64,000 nucleotides of DNA. Origin: Neorhodopirellula lusitana. Lineage in GTDB: Bacteria; Planctomycetota; Planctomycetia; Pirellulales; Pirellulaceae. Location of the stretch: NCBI RefSeq assembly GCF_900182915.1, contig NZ_FXUG01000012.1:62001-126000 (forward strand). The letters run 5' to 3'. The notes beneath the pieces were generated by a model. The model saw nothing but the letters and a program-made list of their open reading frames with translations. It had not been told where the DNA came from and searched no databases. The translations under genes and the position numbers were made by a program. Shown here in pieces: positions 7,967-16,438 of the stretch. Numbering within the stretch: position 1 is the stretch's first letter; each line of letters begins with the position of its first letter.

Positions 7967-9799
7967 TTAGCGACCCATTTTTTCGACGCGGACTTCATCG
8001 AAATCCGCCCTGCCGGTCGCTCCAAACAGGCCAATTCGAATGATTGCCTCGCGGGCCGTCGGCGGGACTCGCAACAGCCGGCTGTCTGATCGCCAGTCGC
8101 GTGTGCCTCGATAAGGGCCGAGGGTGACCATTCCCAATTCGCGACGTAAATCGTCGTAGTAGCTAATCGCCAGCATCGGTAGAGCGTCCGAGTCGGGGCC
8201 TTTTTCCACTTCATGAGTGCGAACCCGGGTGGATAGCCGGATCATGGACACTTTACTGCCGTCAACGGCGAGACCTTGCAACAGATGCGAGCCGAGGCCG
8301 GGGGTTTCGTTTTGAAAGCGAGCCATCGCGTTGCCGTTTTCGACAAATCGTTTCACTTGGCGACCGTAGTACCAGCCATCGATGAACTCGTCACTGTGCT
8401 CGACGGAGTTCGTGGTTTGCGGTTCGCTGGAAACCGGTTGAGTGGCTAGGGCGGTCGAATCTTCGTTGTCAGCGGTTGTTTCGTTTGGCTTGCCTGCTGA
8501 TTCGAAATCGCCGTTCACAACCGTGGGGTTTGCTGGATCGGGCAATCGCTTGCGACCGGATTCGGCGGTGCCGGTCATGGGAACGAACAGCGTTGGACGC
8601 AGGGGTTCGCGGACCAACTCGCCGTCCTTTTTCGTCATCCGGTACAGCGTTTGTTGGTATCGTTCGCCGACGGGGATGATCATCGAGCCGCCCTCGCGAA
8701 GTTGTTCGACGAGCGGGACTGGCACCGATTCGGGGCTGCATGTAACGATGATTTTGTCGAATGGGGCCTTCGAAGGCCAGCCGAGAAAACCGTCGCCCAC
8801 CTTGGTGAAGACATTGTCGTAGCCCAGCCGATCTAGGGCCCCGCGAGCGGTGATGCCGAGCGATTCCACAATCTCGATGGAATAGACTTCCGCGACCAGC
8901 GGGCTCAGCACGGCGGCCTGGTAACCGCTGCCCGTGCCGATTTCTAGGACTCGGTCGGTCGGTTGTGGGTCGAGTGTTTCGGTCATCGAAGCGACGATAA
9001 ACGGGCTGCTGATCGTTTGAGCACTTCCGATGGGAAGTGCCATGTCGAAGTACGCTTTTTCCCGCACGGACTTCGGTACGAACTCATGCCGAGCGGTTTC
9101 CTGGATGGCGGAAAGCACTCGTTCGTTGGTCACGCCCGCGGTGCGAATGCGAGTGTCGACAAGCCGCTTGCGAGCTTCCGCATATCGATCGGTGGGCCGC
9201 GACGATTCGCTCGATGAGGTTTGTGGCAGGATCAATCGAGAACGTTCGGGGACCAAGAGATGAGGTCTTTCGAAGGTGGGGAGTGCTGTGTCGTAAATGT
9301 CGGAATCGGAAACGCTGGGTTGAGCGGTCTTAGGTTGAGCGGCATCGGCCTGGTCGGTGTTGGCCTGCGTGGTACCGGATTGTGGGACTTCCAGAATGGG
9401 ATCGGAGGGAAGCGGCGGGCCGGCGATGCCGTTTGATGCGAACAAGGTCCAGCTCACGCCAATTGCCAATCCAGCCGCCCGGCCAACGGCCCAGCCCAGT
9501 GCAATCATCCGCTTGCTCGACTTAAGAGCCGCTGTTTTTGGAGATTGTTCGAAAAGGACTTCCCGGTTTTGTAGTCGCCGTTGTCGCCAAGCTTCGGGAA
9601 AATGTGGTTTTGCCTGAGCTCTGGCGAGTCCAGCTACGGATTGGGCAGAATCAGCGGATTGGGGAGAATCAATTGCTTGGCCCTCCACGCGTCCCTCCGA
9701 AGGGGATGGGGAATGGATGAGGGCGGAAGTTGCGGACTTGCCGGGGCCGACTTGGGGGTAGTTGGGGGCTGTGGTGTCTGGGTTTGAAAACTGGTTCAT
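7967..9799 (-). CDS. pcm: membrane-anchored protein-L-isoaspartate O-methyltransferase with C-terminal beta-sandwich
   Basis: The 610-residue protein is nearly three times the usual PCMT length of about 210. Residues 1-95 are Pro/Ser/Gln-rich; about 99-121 is a hydrophobic helix preceded by KSSKR, and a second Pro/Gln linker follows. The catalytic domain spans about 205-410: RLVDTRIRTAGVTNERVLSA, the PIGSAQTISSPFIVA segment of the PCMT family, and VLEIGTGSGYQ, the SAM-binding glycine motif. After about residue 425 there is NPTVVNGDFES and a beta-rich domain of about 170 residues like a CBM4/9-type fold. PCMT repairs isoaspartyl residues using S-adenosylmethionine. The positive charge before the helix would place the catalytic domain outside the cytoplasm, which is odd. 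ATGA overlap with the ppx-like gene supports the start at 9799. Confidence 0.85.
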   Translation of the reverse strand: MNQFSNPDTTAPNYPQVGPGKSATSALIHSPSPSEGRVEGQAIDSPQSADSAQSVAGLARAQAKPHFPEAWRQRRLQNREVLFEQSPKTAALKSSKRMIALGWAVGRAAGLAIGVSWTLFASNGIAGPPLPSDPILEVPQSGTTQANTDQADAAQPKTAQPSVSDSDIYDTALPTFERPHLLVPERSRLILPQTSSSESSRPTDRYAEARKRLVDTRIRTAGVTNERVLSAIQETARHEFVPKSVREKAYFDMALPIGSAQTISSPFIVASMTETLDPQPTDRVLEIGTGSGYQAAVLSPLVAEVYSIEIVESLGITARGALDRLGYDNVFTKVGDGFLGWPSKAPFDKIIVTCSPESVPVPLVEQLREGGSMIIPVGERYQQTLYRMTKKDGELVREPLRPTLFVPMTGTAESGRKRLPDPANPTVVNGDFESAGKPNETTADNEDSTALATQPVSSEPQTTNSVEHSDEFIDGWYYGRQVKRFVENGNAMARFQNETPGLGSHLLQGLAVDGSKVSMIRLSTRVRTHEVEKGPDSDALPMLAISYYDDLRRELGMVTLGPYRGTRDWRSDSRLLRVPPTAREAIIRIGLFGATGRADFDEVRVEKMGR

Positions 9800-11409
9800 A
9801 CCGCGCTCTTACCGGCTCGTAACAGGATGGGCACACCGAAGATGTCACGGAACAGGCTCGACGCGTTGCCGAGGGCGAGTTGTTCTAGCGAAACGTCATT
9901 GACGCCCGGCACAGAGATCACCATGCGTTTTTCTTCTCGAGTGCATACGACTTCGCGAATCCGGCCGCTGCGGGTGTCGTCCAAGGCGATCGCGATTCGT
10001 AACATGGCTGCCATCTTAGTCACTGCAACGCGATCTTTCCGGTCTAGCGAGGAGTATCCTTCGTGTCCGGTTTGCGGTGAGGCGCGGCGGTGGTAGCGGG
10101 CGACCAACGCGACGAGCTGCAGTTCTTGGCGACTGAGACCGAACAATTCGCTGTTTCGGATTAAGTAATACGCATGTTTGTGGTTGCTGTGAACGCTGAC
10201 GTACAGACCGACTTCATGCAACAACGCTGCCACATACAACAGGACTTCATGGCGTGGGTCGAGTTGGTGTTCTTCGGAAAGTTGCTCGAATACCAATCGC
10301 GTCAATTCAGCGACGGCCCGAGCGTGTGATTGGTCGACCGCAAACTTTCGGCCCAGTGAGACTGCCGAGCGGATGATTTGTTGGCGAAATTCGCTTGTCC
10401 AATTGCCACTCTGTTCCATGTCCGCGAGCAGGCCGTCCCGCAGGGTACCGCCGCTGACGAAAACATGTTCCAGTTCAAAATGCTTGGCGAATAGGGTGTA
10501 CGACAACAACGCAGGAGCCAGCGTTTCGGCCTCCACGAAAGTCGCTCCGAACTTTTCCACGATCCCGTCTTCGCCCATGTCGAGGACCTTGCTGGTCAGC
10601 TTTTCAAGCTTTTCGACGGACAGTTTAGTCAGGGCGTGTTCGTCCCAATCTTCCACCAACCGGTGCGCGGCAAACCGAATGTCGCCGCCTAACAGGACCA
10701 GTTCCAGAGGCGCGTCGGCCTTCAGATCTTCGGCGATTCGGACGACAAAACGTTTGATGTGGGTTTCCAGCAACTGACGCCAACGCGGACCTTGCACCCC
10801 GGAAGCGTCGATCGATTGGGCCAAACGCAACGAGCCAAGCCGGAACGTATCGGAGTGCAGCACGTTGCCGCCTCGAATGATTAGCAACTCAGTACTGCCA
10901 CTGCCCACTTCCAGGACGACTGATTTCGACTCCGCCGTTTCCGCTCTGGCTAGCAACTTTGGCGTGATGCTCATGTAAGTGATGCGGTTCACTTCTGCTT
11001 CGTCGATGGGCTCGACGTCCAGTCCGGTCGCGACGAACACCCGGTCGACGAATGCGATTCGGTTGGTCGCTTCACGGACGGCGGTCGTGGCGACGACGCG
11101 GATATCGTTGGCATCGTGAACGCCGTATTCGTCCAGGATACGGCGGAACCGTTTCAGCACCGCGGCCGCTCTTTCGATCCCCTTGCGGCTTAAGCGTCGG
11201 CTTTCAAAAGCGTCACGTCCCAGGTCCACCGGTTGTAACAATGATTCCAGCGTCCGGACTTTCCCGTCTGGGTGGATCTCCGCAATCGACATGCGAATGC
11301 TGATCGCACCGATATCGATCACCGCAACAGTTCGCGGAGCCGTTCGGGCCGGTCCCGGAGGAACGTTCGTGATCTCGGAAAAGCTTTGCTCGGATGTAGA
11401 CGCGTTCAT
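9796..11409 (-). CDS. ppx: Ppx/GppA family phosphatase with C-terminal HD domain
   Basis: The 537-residue protein has the two-part layout of exopolyphosphatase / pppGpp phosphatase. The N-terminal ASKHA half contains VAVIDIGAISIRMSIAEI, VVATTAVREATN, a catalytic-Glu region (PIDEAEVNRI) and VVLEVGSGSTELLI. The C-terminal half is HD-like (LLYVAALLHEVGLYVSVHSN). The length is close to E. coli Ppx. Both phosphate loops depart from the usual DIGSNS and DIGGGSTE wording (DIGAIS; EVGSGSTE), so activity should not be taken for granted. It sits mid-operon, overlapping the HAD gene upstream and the methyltransferase gene downstream by four bases each (ATGA). Confidence 0.88.
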   Translation of the reverse strand: MNASTSEQSFSEITNVPPGPARTAPRTVAVIDIGAISIRMSIAEIHPDGKVRTLESLLQPVDLGRDAFESRRLSRKGIERAAAVLKRFRRILDEYGVHDANDIRVVATTAVREATNRIAFVDRVFVATGLDVEPIDEAEVNRITYMSITPKLLARAETAESKSVVLEVGSGSTELLIIRGGNVLHSDTFRLGSLRLAQSIDASGVQGPRWRQLLETHIKRFVVRIAEDLKADAPLELVLLGGDIRFAAHRLVEDWDEHALTKLSVEKLEKLTSKVLDMGEDGIVEKFGATFVEAETLAPALLSYTLFAKHFELEHVFVSGGTLRDGLLADMEQSGNWTSEFRQQIIRSAVSLGRKFAVDQSHARAVAELTRLVFEQLSEEHQLDPRHEVLLYVAALLHEVGLYVSVHSNHKHAYYLIRNSELFGLSRQELQLVALVARYHRRASPQTGHEGYSSLDRKDRVAVTKMAAMLRIAIALDDTRSGRIREVVCTREEKRMVISVPGVNDVSLEQLALGNASSLFRDIFGVPILLRAGKSAV

Positions 11410-12128
11410 GATTGGACATCCATTTCAGTTTCGGTAAGCAATTGATGCGAGAGAACACCGTGTCGTACTAGGGCCGCTTCCGCGGTCGGCCCGCCCCAAC
11501 ACACTTCGGCGTTCCAGCCACGATCCAGTGCCGCGGCGACGTTCTCTTCGCGATCGTCTAAGAACAAGATCTCGTTGGGTTGGGCACCGCTGATGCGTGC
11601 CGCGTGGGTTTCCGCTTCGATGTAGATCCCGTGATCGGGCTTCATCGACTTTGCTTCATAGCTAAGCACGATGTGATCGAAGGGGCCCTCCATCACATTG
11701 TAAGATTGCTGATTGATCCACGACCAATGCGCGTCACAGGTGTTGCTGAGAATTCCGATTGGCAATCCTGATTCCCGAACCCGGCTCAGGACGCCCTGCA
11801 TCGTTTCAATGGGAGTGAACATATCGCTGATCGCACGCAGGATCGCTTGATCGTCGTCAGTTCCCGTCACCGGGGCAAAGCGATCGCGGATCGACTGCAC
11901 AAATTCAGCTTCGCTGATCAGCCCGGTTTCAAGTTGGTTGTGCAGTTCGTGTTGGTTCAGCACTTCGTCGGCCTTCACGTTGGCCGCCACTGTGTTTCCG
12001 TTGCTATCGACGTAGCCGTTTTCTGCTTCAAAGAGACTCGTCAAATTTCTGAATGACCGCTCCCGTTCAAATGACACGAGGATATTGCCGAGGTCGAAAA
12101 AGACAAAGCGAATCTGAGAGGCGGTCAT
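11406..12128 (-). CDS. HAD-superfamily hydrolase
   Basis: Starting at the ATG at 12128 the product is 240 residues with HAD subclass IA order. The nucleophile Asp12 lies in FVFFDLGNIL, motif II in PIGILSNTCDAH, the Lys region in SYEAKSMKPDHGIY, and the acidic motif IV in EILFLDDREENV. An upstream TTG at 12158 would add ten residues before the first strand and is less likely. HAD IA proteins are mostly small-molecule phosphatases; the substrate cannot be predicted. It is the first gene of the three-gene operon, with an ATGA overlap to the ppx-like gene. Confidence 0.85.
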   Translation of the reverse strand: MTASQIRFVFFDLGNILVSFERERSFRNLTSLFEAENGYVDSNGNTVAANVKADEVLNQHELHNQLETGLISEAEFVQSIRDRFAPVTGTDDDQAILRAISDMFTPIETMQGVLSRVRESGLPIGILSNTCDAHWSWINQQSYNVMEGPFDHIVLSYEAKSMKPDHGIYIEAETHAARISGAQPNEILFLDDREENVAAALDRGWNAEVCWGGPTAEAALVRHGVLSHQLLTETEMDVQS

Positions 12129-12338
12129 GAACGACAGGCTGGATAACGGTAGGGGCAAGCAGGACAGGTTAGGGCTATCTTAACCGGATCTCGCCAGGAT
12201 CCGCCAGCGTTCTGGATTGGGGGAAACAGGAGTTTCGAAGCTGGCGCTGCTTTGGGAGGTCGCCGTTGGGGTGGTCGTCGCTTTCCAATGCACCGTCGTC
12301 GTTTTCCTGGGTTGGGCCTGAAGCGGACGGTGGGCGGG

Positions 12339-14519
12339 TCAGGGCGAGAATTCTTCAGGCCCTTCACTGACTAAACCAATTCGCGAAATCCATTGCCGCA
12401 AGAGTTCGTTGGCGTGCGTGCGGTCACTCGGTTCTTTAGGAGCGTGCGGATTCGAAGCGTGCGGATTCGAAATGTGCGGCGATCCAACTCGGTTTACCCA
12501 GTTCTTAACAGAGACTTCACCTTCGACCAGCGAGCAACGGCACCGCAGCCCGAATCGGTCCTTGGCTCGGGCACCCGAATGATTCGGGGCCAAAATGAGG
12601 ATTTCTTTGCCCACATATCCAGCAATCGAGATGGGGCGCTGTTGGAGGAAATTTGATGGTGCGTCGAATTGTCGGTTCGTTAGATCGGTGCCGTCCAGCA
12701 GTCCTGGCATGGATATTTTCAACCCGCACGCAGAGAGCAGGGTTGGCAGAATGTCGGCGTGGGAAGTGGGGGACCGGATTTCGGCGTGTGGAACTGAGTG
12801 TTTGGACGCGGGCTGATTCGGATCTTGGAGGCTCGCGATGACGGCAGCGGTTTGCGTTTGAGCCTGCGACAGTTTTAATCCGTGACCGATCGTGCCGTCT
12901 TCGCCAAACGACTCGCCATGGTCGCCCGTGAAGACAATGACACGGCCCCGTGTCGAAGCAGAGCCGCTCGAGTGTTTCGGGTGGTTAACCAGTTTGGCCA
13001 GTGAAGCGTCGAGAGTTCGAGCGGCGTTGCGGTAGCGATTCCAAACTTCTGTTCGCAATGAAGCCGGGAATGGGATCGGGTAGGTGTCGCTGGCAGCGGG
13101 CTGGTCGGTTGCGAGGCGTTTGTCACTCCAAAACGGTGCGTGGGTTCCGTACAGACACAGCACGGCAAGCCGCGGCGGTCGGTTGGCTTCGGTGTTCAGG
13201 AATTGGCGTGCGGATTCAATGGCTCGTTGGTCCGCGTCCAAGCCCGTGAACGGTTCATCTTGAAATACATCGTATTGCCGGTCCGACAGGAACGCGTCCA
13301 TTTGGAACGTTGCCCAATCATTCGTGCTGGCGAAGAAGCCGAGTTCGTAGCCCGCTTGTCGAAAAAGTCGGTTCATCGGCGGTGCGAAACGGACTTCGGA
13401 TTTGTAGAACCAAGCCGCTTCGAGACCGCTGACAATGGAAAACACACCCAGGCTGGATGCGTTGCCACCGGAATAATGCTGCCGCAACCAGAGTCCGTTT
13501 TGGGTTAGCCCGTGCACGTTGGGCATGATAGCGGGATCAAGCAGTTCTGAGCGCAAAGATTCAGCAATGATGATCAGAACATCGGGATGCTGCGTTGTTT
13601 TGTCGGGGCGAGCAATGTCGGGTGGGCGAGTAATATTGGGTGGTCTAGTATCGAGTGGTTTATCGTCGGGTGCTGTCGCAGGCACGATCACGTTCATCCG
13701 CATTTGGGATATTCGCTGATCGATGGCGGGATTCAGTTGTCGAGCCGAAAACGCCAGTGGCGGTTCCGCGTCGGAGGAATCCGCGATTGGTTTTGGCGTT
13801 GCCAGCCAACCCAATGCAATCAGCGGATGCCGAGTGGGTTCCGACTTCCAGCGTGTTGCTGTTTCATCAAAACGTCGGGCAATCAGATCACCACTGGTCC
13901 AAGCGAACACCAGGACTGCAATGCAGGTCGCAGCCAGCCACAACGCGGTTGTTGCTCGAAGGTACTTGATATCCCAGCGATTATTGATGTGCCAGTGTCG
14001 GGCTAGCCGCTTTTCAAGGAGCCATAACAGACATCCGCAAACGGCCAGACTACCCAAGCAGACGGCGATGGGGAGCAGGACACCGGGTGAGATAAATTGA
14101 ACGATCCCGATGGGAACTTCACGGGCGATCTCAAGGAAGCGAGCCGATGCGAAGTGCTGGCCGGTGAGCTTGAACGCGATCGAATCGAGGCCAAAGAACG
14201 CGGGCAAGAATCCAAACCCGCATAGGATCAGACTGGTTGGCGTTGTTGTTCGAATGACGCTCCAGCCGATCAGCAGCACCAACGGAATGCCCTGCACGGC
14301 CAGGCATTCTAAAATCGTCAGCAGAAACCCGCTGGCTCCGTCGGCAAAATAGTCCGCTCGCACAAGCGGCAGTCCTCGCGTCAAGATTGCCCAGGCCAAT
14401 GAGGAAACACACCACCAATAAATCAGCCGGCTTGAGCTGGGTGGCCGGTTGGACTCAGCGTTCGGTGGCCGGGGTGGTTTGGGGACTTTGCTTGTGGAAG
14501 GGGTAGCCGGTGGATGCAT
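12339..14519 (-). CDS. YejM/PbgA-like inner-membrane sulfatase-fold protein
   Basis: With the ATG at 14519 the product is 726 residues. About five hydrophobic segments occupy residues 30-220, then a linker, then a sulfatase/alkaline-phosphatase-fold domain. Its landmarks are DVLIIIAESLRSELL (metal-binding strand), HYSGGNASSLGVFSIVSGL (the nucleophile-region motif seen in YejM-type proteins), LCLYGTHAPFW, and VIVFTGDHGESFGEDGTIGHG (metal-binding DHG). YejM/PbgA controls lipopolysaccharide synthesis in enterobacteria; related enzymes transfer phosphoglycerol or phosphoethanolamine. An upstream GTG at 14546 would overlap the DUF502 gene by 23 bases. Short coding repeats give RPPNITRPPDIARP in the linker and SNPHASNPHA near the C-terminus. 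The exact role is uncertain. Confidence 0.75.
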   Translation of the reverse strand: MHPPATPSTSKVPKPPRPPNAESNRPPSSSRLIYWWCVSSLAWAILTRGLPLVRADYFADGASGFLLTILECLAVQGIPLVLLIGWSVIRTTTPTSLILCGFGFLPAFFGLDSIAFKLTGQHFASARFLEIAREVPIGIVQFISPGVLLPIAVCLGSLAVCGCLLWLLEKRLARHWHINNRWDIKYLRATTALWLAATCIAVLVFAWTSGDLIARRFDETATRWKSEPTRHPLIALGWLATPKPIADSSDAEPPLAFSARQLNPAIDQRISQMRMNVIVPATAPDDKPLDTRPPNITRPPDIARPDKTTQHPDVLIIIAESLRSELLDPAIMPNVHGLTQNGLWLRQHYSGGNASSLGVFSIVSGLEAAWFYKSEVRFAPPMNRLFRQAGYELGFFASTNDWATFQMDAFLSDRQYDVFQDEPFTGLDADQRAIESARQFLNTEANRPPRLAVLCLYGTHAPFWSDKRLATDQPAASDTYPIPFPASLRTEVWNRYRNAARTLDASLAKLVNHPKHSSGSASTRGRVIVFTGDHGESFGEDGTIGHGLKLSQAQTQTAAVIASLQDPNQPASKHSVPHAEIRSPTSHADILPTLLSACGLKISMPGLLDGTDLTNRQFDAPSNFLQQRPISIAGYVGKEILILAPNHSGARAKDRFGLRCRCSLVEGEVSVKNWVNRVGSPHISNPHASNPHAPKEPSDRTHANELLRQWISRIGLVSEGPEEFSP
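12441..12479 (+). repeat. 15-bp tandem repeat in 3' coding region
   Basis: Two exact copies of AGCGTGCGGATTCGA (12441-12455, 12456-12470) plus a partial third. In the minus-strand gene they encode SNPHA units close to the C-terminus, outside the catalytic fold. The 15-bp unit preserves the reading frame. Confidence 0.8.
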
Positions 14520-14523
14520 GGGG

Positions 14524-15183
14524 CTAAACGTTGACCGGTTCGCCACGCAGGATCTTTTGGGTGTCGGTGCCGAGTTTTTCGAAGGCGCCTAACACATCGG
14601 GGAACGGAGCGTTGACGGGCTCGACTCGATCCGCGTCGACGTAGATCACGGTGCCCGTCCAAGGGTCCGGCGCGCCGGGAAGATACAGTGTCACGATTTC
14701 GTTAGCGGCTTCCGTGCTAGCGGCGTCGCTGTTCAGAGTGCCGCGTTCGACTTCAAAGGCGAGTCGGTTGTAGCCTTCCAGGCGAACCCGAACGGGCTTC
14801 AGCCGGTTCTTGGCAATGTCGCCACCGATATTGCCACTAAGTTGTTCCTTGAAGATCGCGTAGCGTGGGAACAGCATCAACAGATACTTTTCCATCACGC
14901 CGGTGAACTGTCGAGCGACCGATCGGCTGGCCAAAATTCCGGCCATAAAACAAGCCAAGACAATGGCCAGCAACGCGATCGCAAAAATCAGCCCATAGCC
15001 AGTCGCGTTGTTGATCCCCAGGTGATCTCGCAGCAGTGGCTGAATCTGGACAGCGACGGCGTAAACGACTTGGGCGATTTGCCCCAGGAAGAATAACGCC
15101 ACAACCAGCGGCAGCAAAAAGAAGATGCCCCCAATCGCAGTGGCACGTAAGAACGACAATTGGCGAGTAACGTGCTTCTTCAT
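14524..15183 (-). CDS. DUF502 family membrane protein
   Basis: The 219-residue product starts MKKHVTRQLSFLRATAIGGI, with two transmembrane segments at about 13-42 and 62-88. A soluble part then contains LFPRYAIFKEQLSGN, a phrase typical of DUF502 proteins. The end is a Pro/Gly-containing segment with LYLPGAPDPWTGTVIYVD. Length and order agree with DUF502; the function is unknown. The stop lies four bases before the YejM-like ATG, so the two are probably co-translated and may share an envelope role. Confidence 0.85.
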   Translation of the reverse strand: MKKHVTRQLSFLRATAIGGIFFLLPLVVALFFLGQIAQVVYAVAVQIQPLLRDHLGINNATGYGLIFAIALLAIVLACFMAGILASRSVARQFTGVMEKYLLMLFPRYAIFKEQLSGNIGGDIAKNRLKPVRVRLEGYNRLAFEVERGTLNSDAASTEAANEIVTLYLPGAPDPWTGTVIYVDADRVEPVNAPFPDVLGAFEKLGTDTQKILRGEPVNV

Positions 15184-15191
15184 GAGATCAC

Positions 15192-15233
15192 CTGAATTCC
15201 ATTATCTGAATTCCATTCGCTGAAGTCCATTAA
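15192..15233. repeat. 14-bp tandem repeat upstream of DUF502 gene
   Basis: Three adjacent 14-bp units: CTGAATTCCATTAT, CTGAATTCCATTCG and CTGAAGTCCATTAA. They lie 9-50 bases upstream of the DUF502 start, where they would fall in its 5' untranslated region or promoter. Confidence 0.8.
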
Positions 15234-15435
15234 ACGATGGATTGGTAGCAAATCGAATGGGGGGCGGATACGTCAAAAACGGAGGGTTTGACCTTTCGTT
15301 GAGCCACCTCGATTGGGTACCAGGAAAGTTCAAAGTCGTACGTCATTTTTCGATTTTGCATGATCGCCTTTCGTCGCTGGACATTTTTTGAATGGAATGC
15401 CCGGCAATCGGACGCCTGATCTTTGCTGGAAATGG

Positions 15436-15481
15436 TGTACTGTCGACCTAACTGTACTGTCAACCAAACTGTACTGTCATG
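15436..15481 (+). repeat. 17-bp tandem repeat running into the PAP2 start codon
   Basis: Units TGTACTGTCGACCTAAC (15436-15452) and TGTACTGTCAACCAAAC (15453-15469) are followed by TGTACTGTCATG (15470-15481), whose last three bases are the PAP2 gene's ATG. The third copy therefore fills the place where a ribosome site would be, and no Shine-Dalgarno is present. Confidence 0.8.
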
Positions 15482-16297
15482 CAGACCACTTCAACGACCG
15501 CCAACGAAGCGACTTCGCTTTATCGTCCGATCACACTGTTTTACATGGCGGCCATCACTGCCATGATGGTGCCGGTTCTGACGTTGGTGGATATGACGAT
15601 CGCTAACTACATCGCCAACGAGCCTCTCGACCGAGATATTGCGTCGGCATTGGATTTGTCGTTGGTGTTTTCTCACGGGACGGGCGTGTTCCTGGTCTTG
15701 TTGGCAATTTTTATGCTGGCACCGCGGTTGCGTTGGCAGGTTCCTCGCTTGGCAACATTGGCGCTCGGTGGGGGCGCGCTGGCGACAATTACCAAGATGT
15801 TTGTCCTGCGTCCTCGGCCAAGTACCATCGATCTGAAATACGCCGGTCACGATTCCGCGTGGCTGTGGGCGTTCGATTGGGACCTGAGTGAAATTGCGGC
15901 TTTCGATTTGGGAACACGAGCTTTCCCCAGCGGGAATGTCGTGACGGCGACGGCGTTGACGATCGGTTTGTGGGTCGTGTTGCCTCGTGGTCGCGCTTTG
16001 TTCGCCATGATTTGGGCCGGCGTGCTGTTGCAGCGTTTGAACTCCGGTGCTCACTTCACCAGTGACATCTGCGGCGGCGTCGCGATCGGTTTGACGTGGG
16101 CCTTTATCTGCTATCACCCCAAATGCATGGGGACCTTGTTCGATCGCATGGCTCCCGAGCCACGCCGCAAGGTCCGGTACGAGGCACCTGCGGAATCAGA
16201 AGGATTGTCGTTGACGAGCTTCGATTCGGAGTCACAAGCGAACGCACCCGCTGTCCAGCCAAGCTTCGGCGACGAAGAGACTCGCCGAGCGGCTTAG
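15479..16297 (+). CDS. PAP2-type membrane phosphatase, PSGN variant
   Basis: The 272-residue protein has five or six membrane segments and the three-part PAP2 signature: K106-MFVLRP-R113-P114 (motif 1), PSGN at 150-153 (motif 2, normally PSGH) and R186-LNSGA-H192-FTS-D196 (motif 3). PAP2 enzymes remove phosphate from lipid phosphates such as phosphatidate, undecaprenyl pyrophosphate or lipid A on the outer face of the inner membrane. His192 is the expected nucleophile; the usual general-acid histidine of motif 2 is Asn153 here. Residues after about 225 form an uncharacterised acidic tail. The start is the ATG at the end of the third 17-bp repeat. It is divergent from the DUF502/YejM-like pair. 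Confidence 0.85.
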   Translation: MQTTSTTANEATSLYRPITLFYMAAITAMMVPVLTLVDMTIANYIANEPLDRDIASALDLSLVFSHGTGVFLVLLAIFMLAPRLRWQVPRLATLALGGGALATITKMFVLRPRPSTIDLKYAGHDSAWLWAFDWDLSEIAAFDLGTRAFPSGNVVTATALTIGLWVVLPRGRALFAMIWAGVLLQRLNSGAHFTSDICGGVAIGLTWAFICYHPKCMGTLFDRMAPEPRRKVRYEAPAESEGLSLTSFDSESQANAPAVQPSFGDEETRRAA

Positions 16298-16327
16298 CCG
16301 TTTATTGTAGGCAAGCTCGCGACTTTG

Positions 16328-16402
16328 TGATCCAGCTTCGTGATCCAGCTTCGTGATCCAACTTCGTGATCCAACTTCGTGATCCAACTTCGTGATCCAA
16401 CG
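16328..16402. repeat. 13-bp tandem repeat between convergent genes
   Basis: Five contiguous units of TGATCCARCTTCG (two with G, three with A at the variable position) and a partial sixth, between the PAP2 stop and the stop of the DUF255 gene. There are no spacers, so it is a minisatellite, not a CRISPR. Confidence 0.9.
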
Positions 16403-16438
16403 TAGCGACCTGGCGATGGACCAAGTGAGGCGTTGATC

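Noticed and set aside
13587-14006. Plus-strand frame opposite the YejM-like gene
   Set aside because: A shadow of the transmembrane and linker region; no start signal and no hydrophobic pattern of its own.
16328-16402. Possible CRISPR array
   Set aside because: The 13-bp units are contiguous with no unique spacers and there are no cas genes. The same applies to the arrays at 24842 and 43654.
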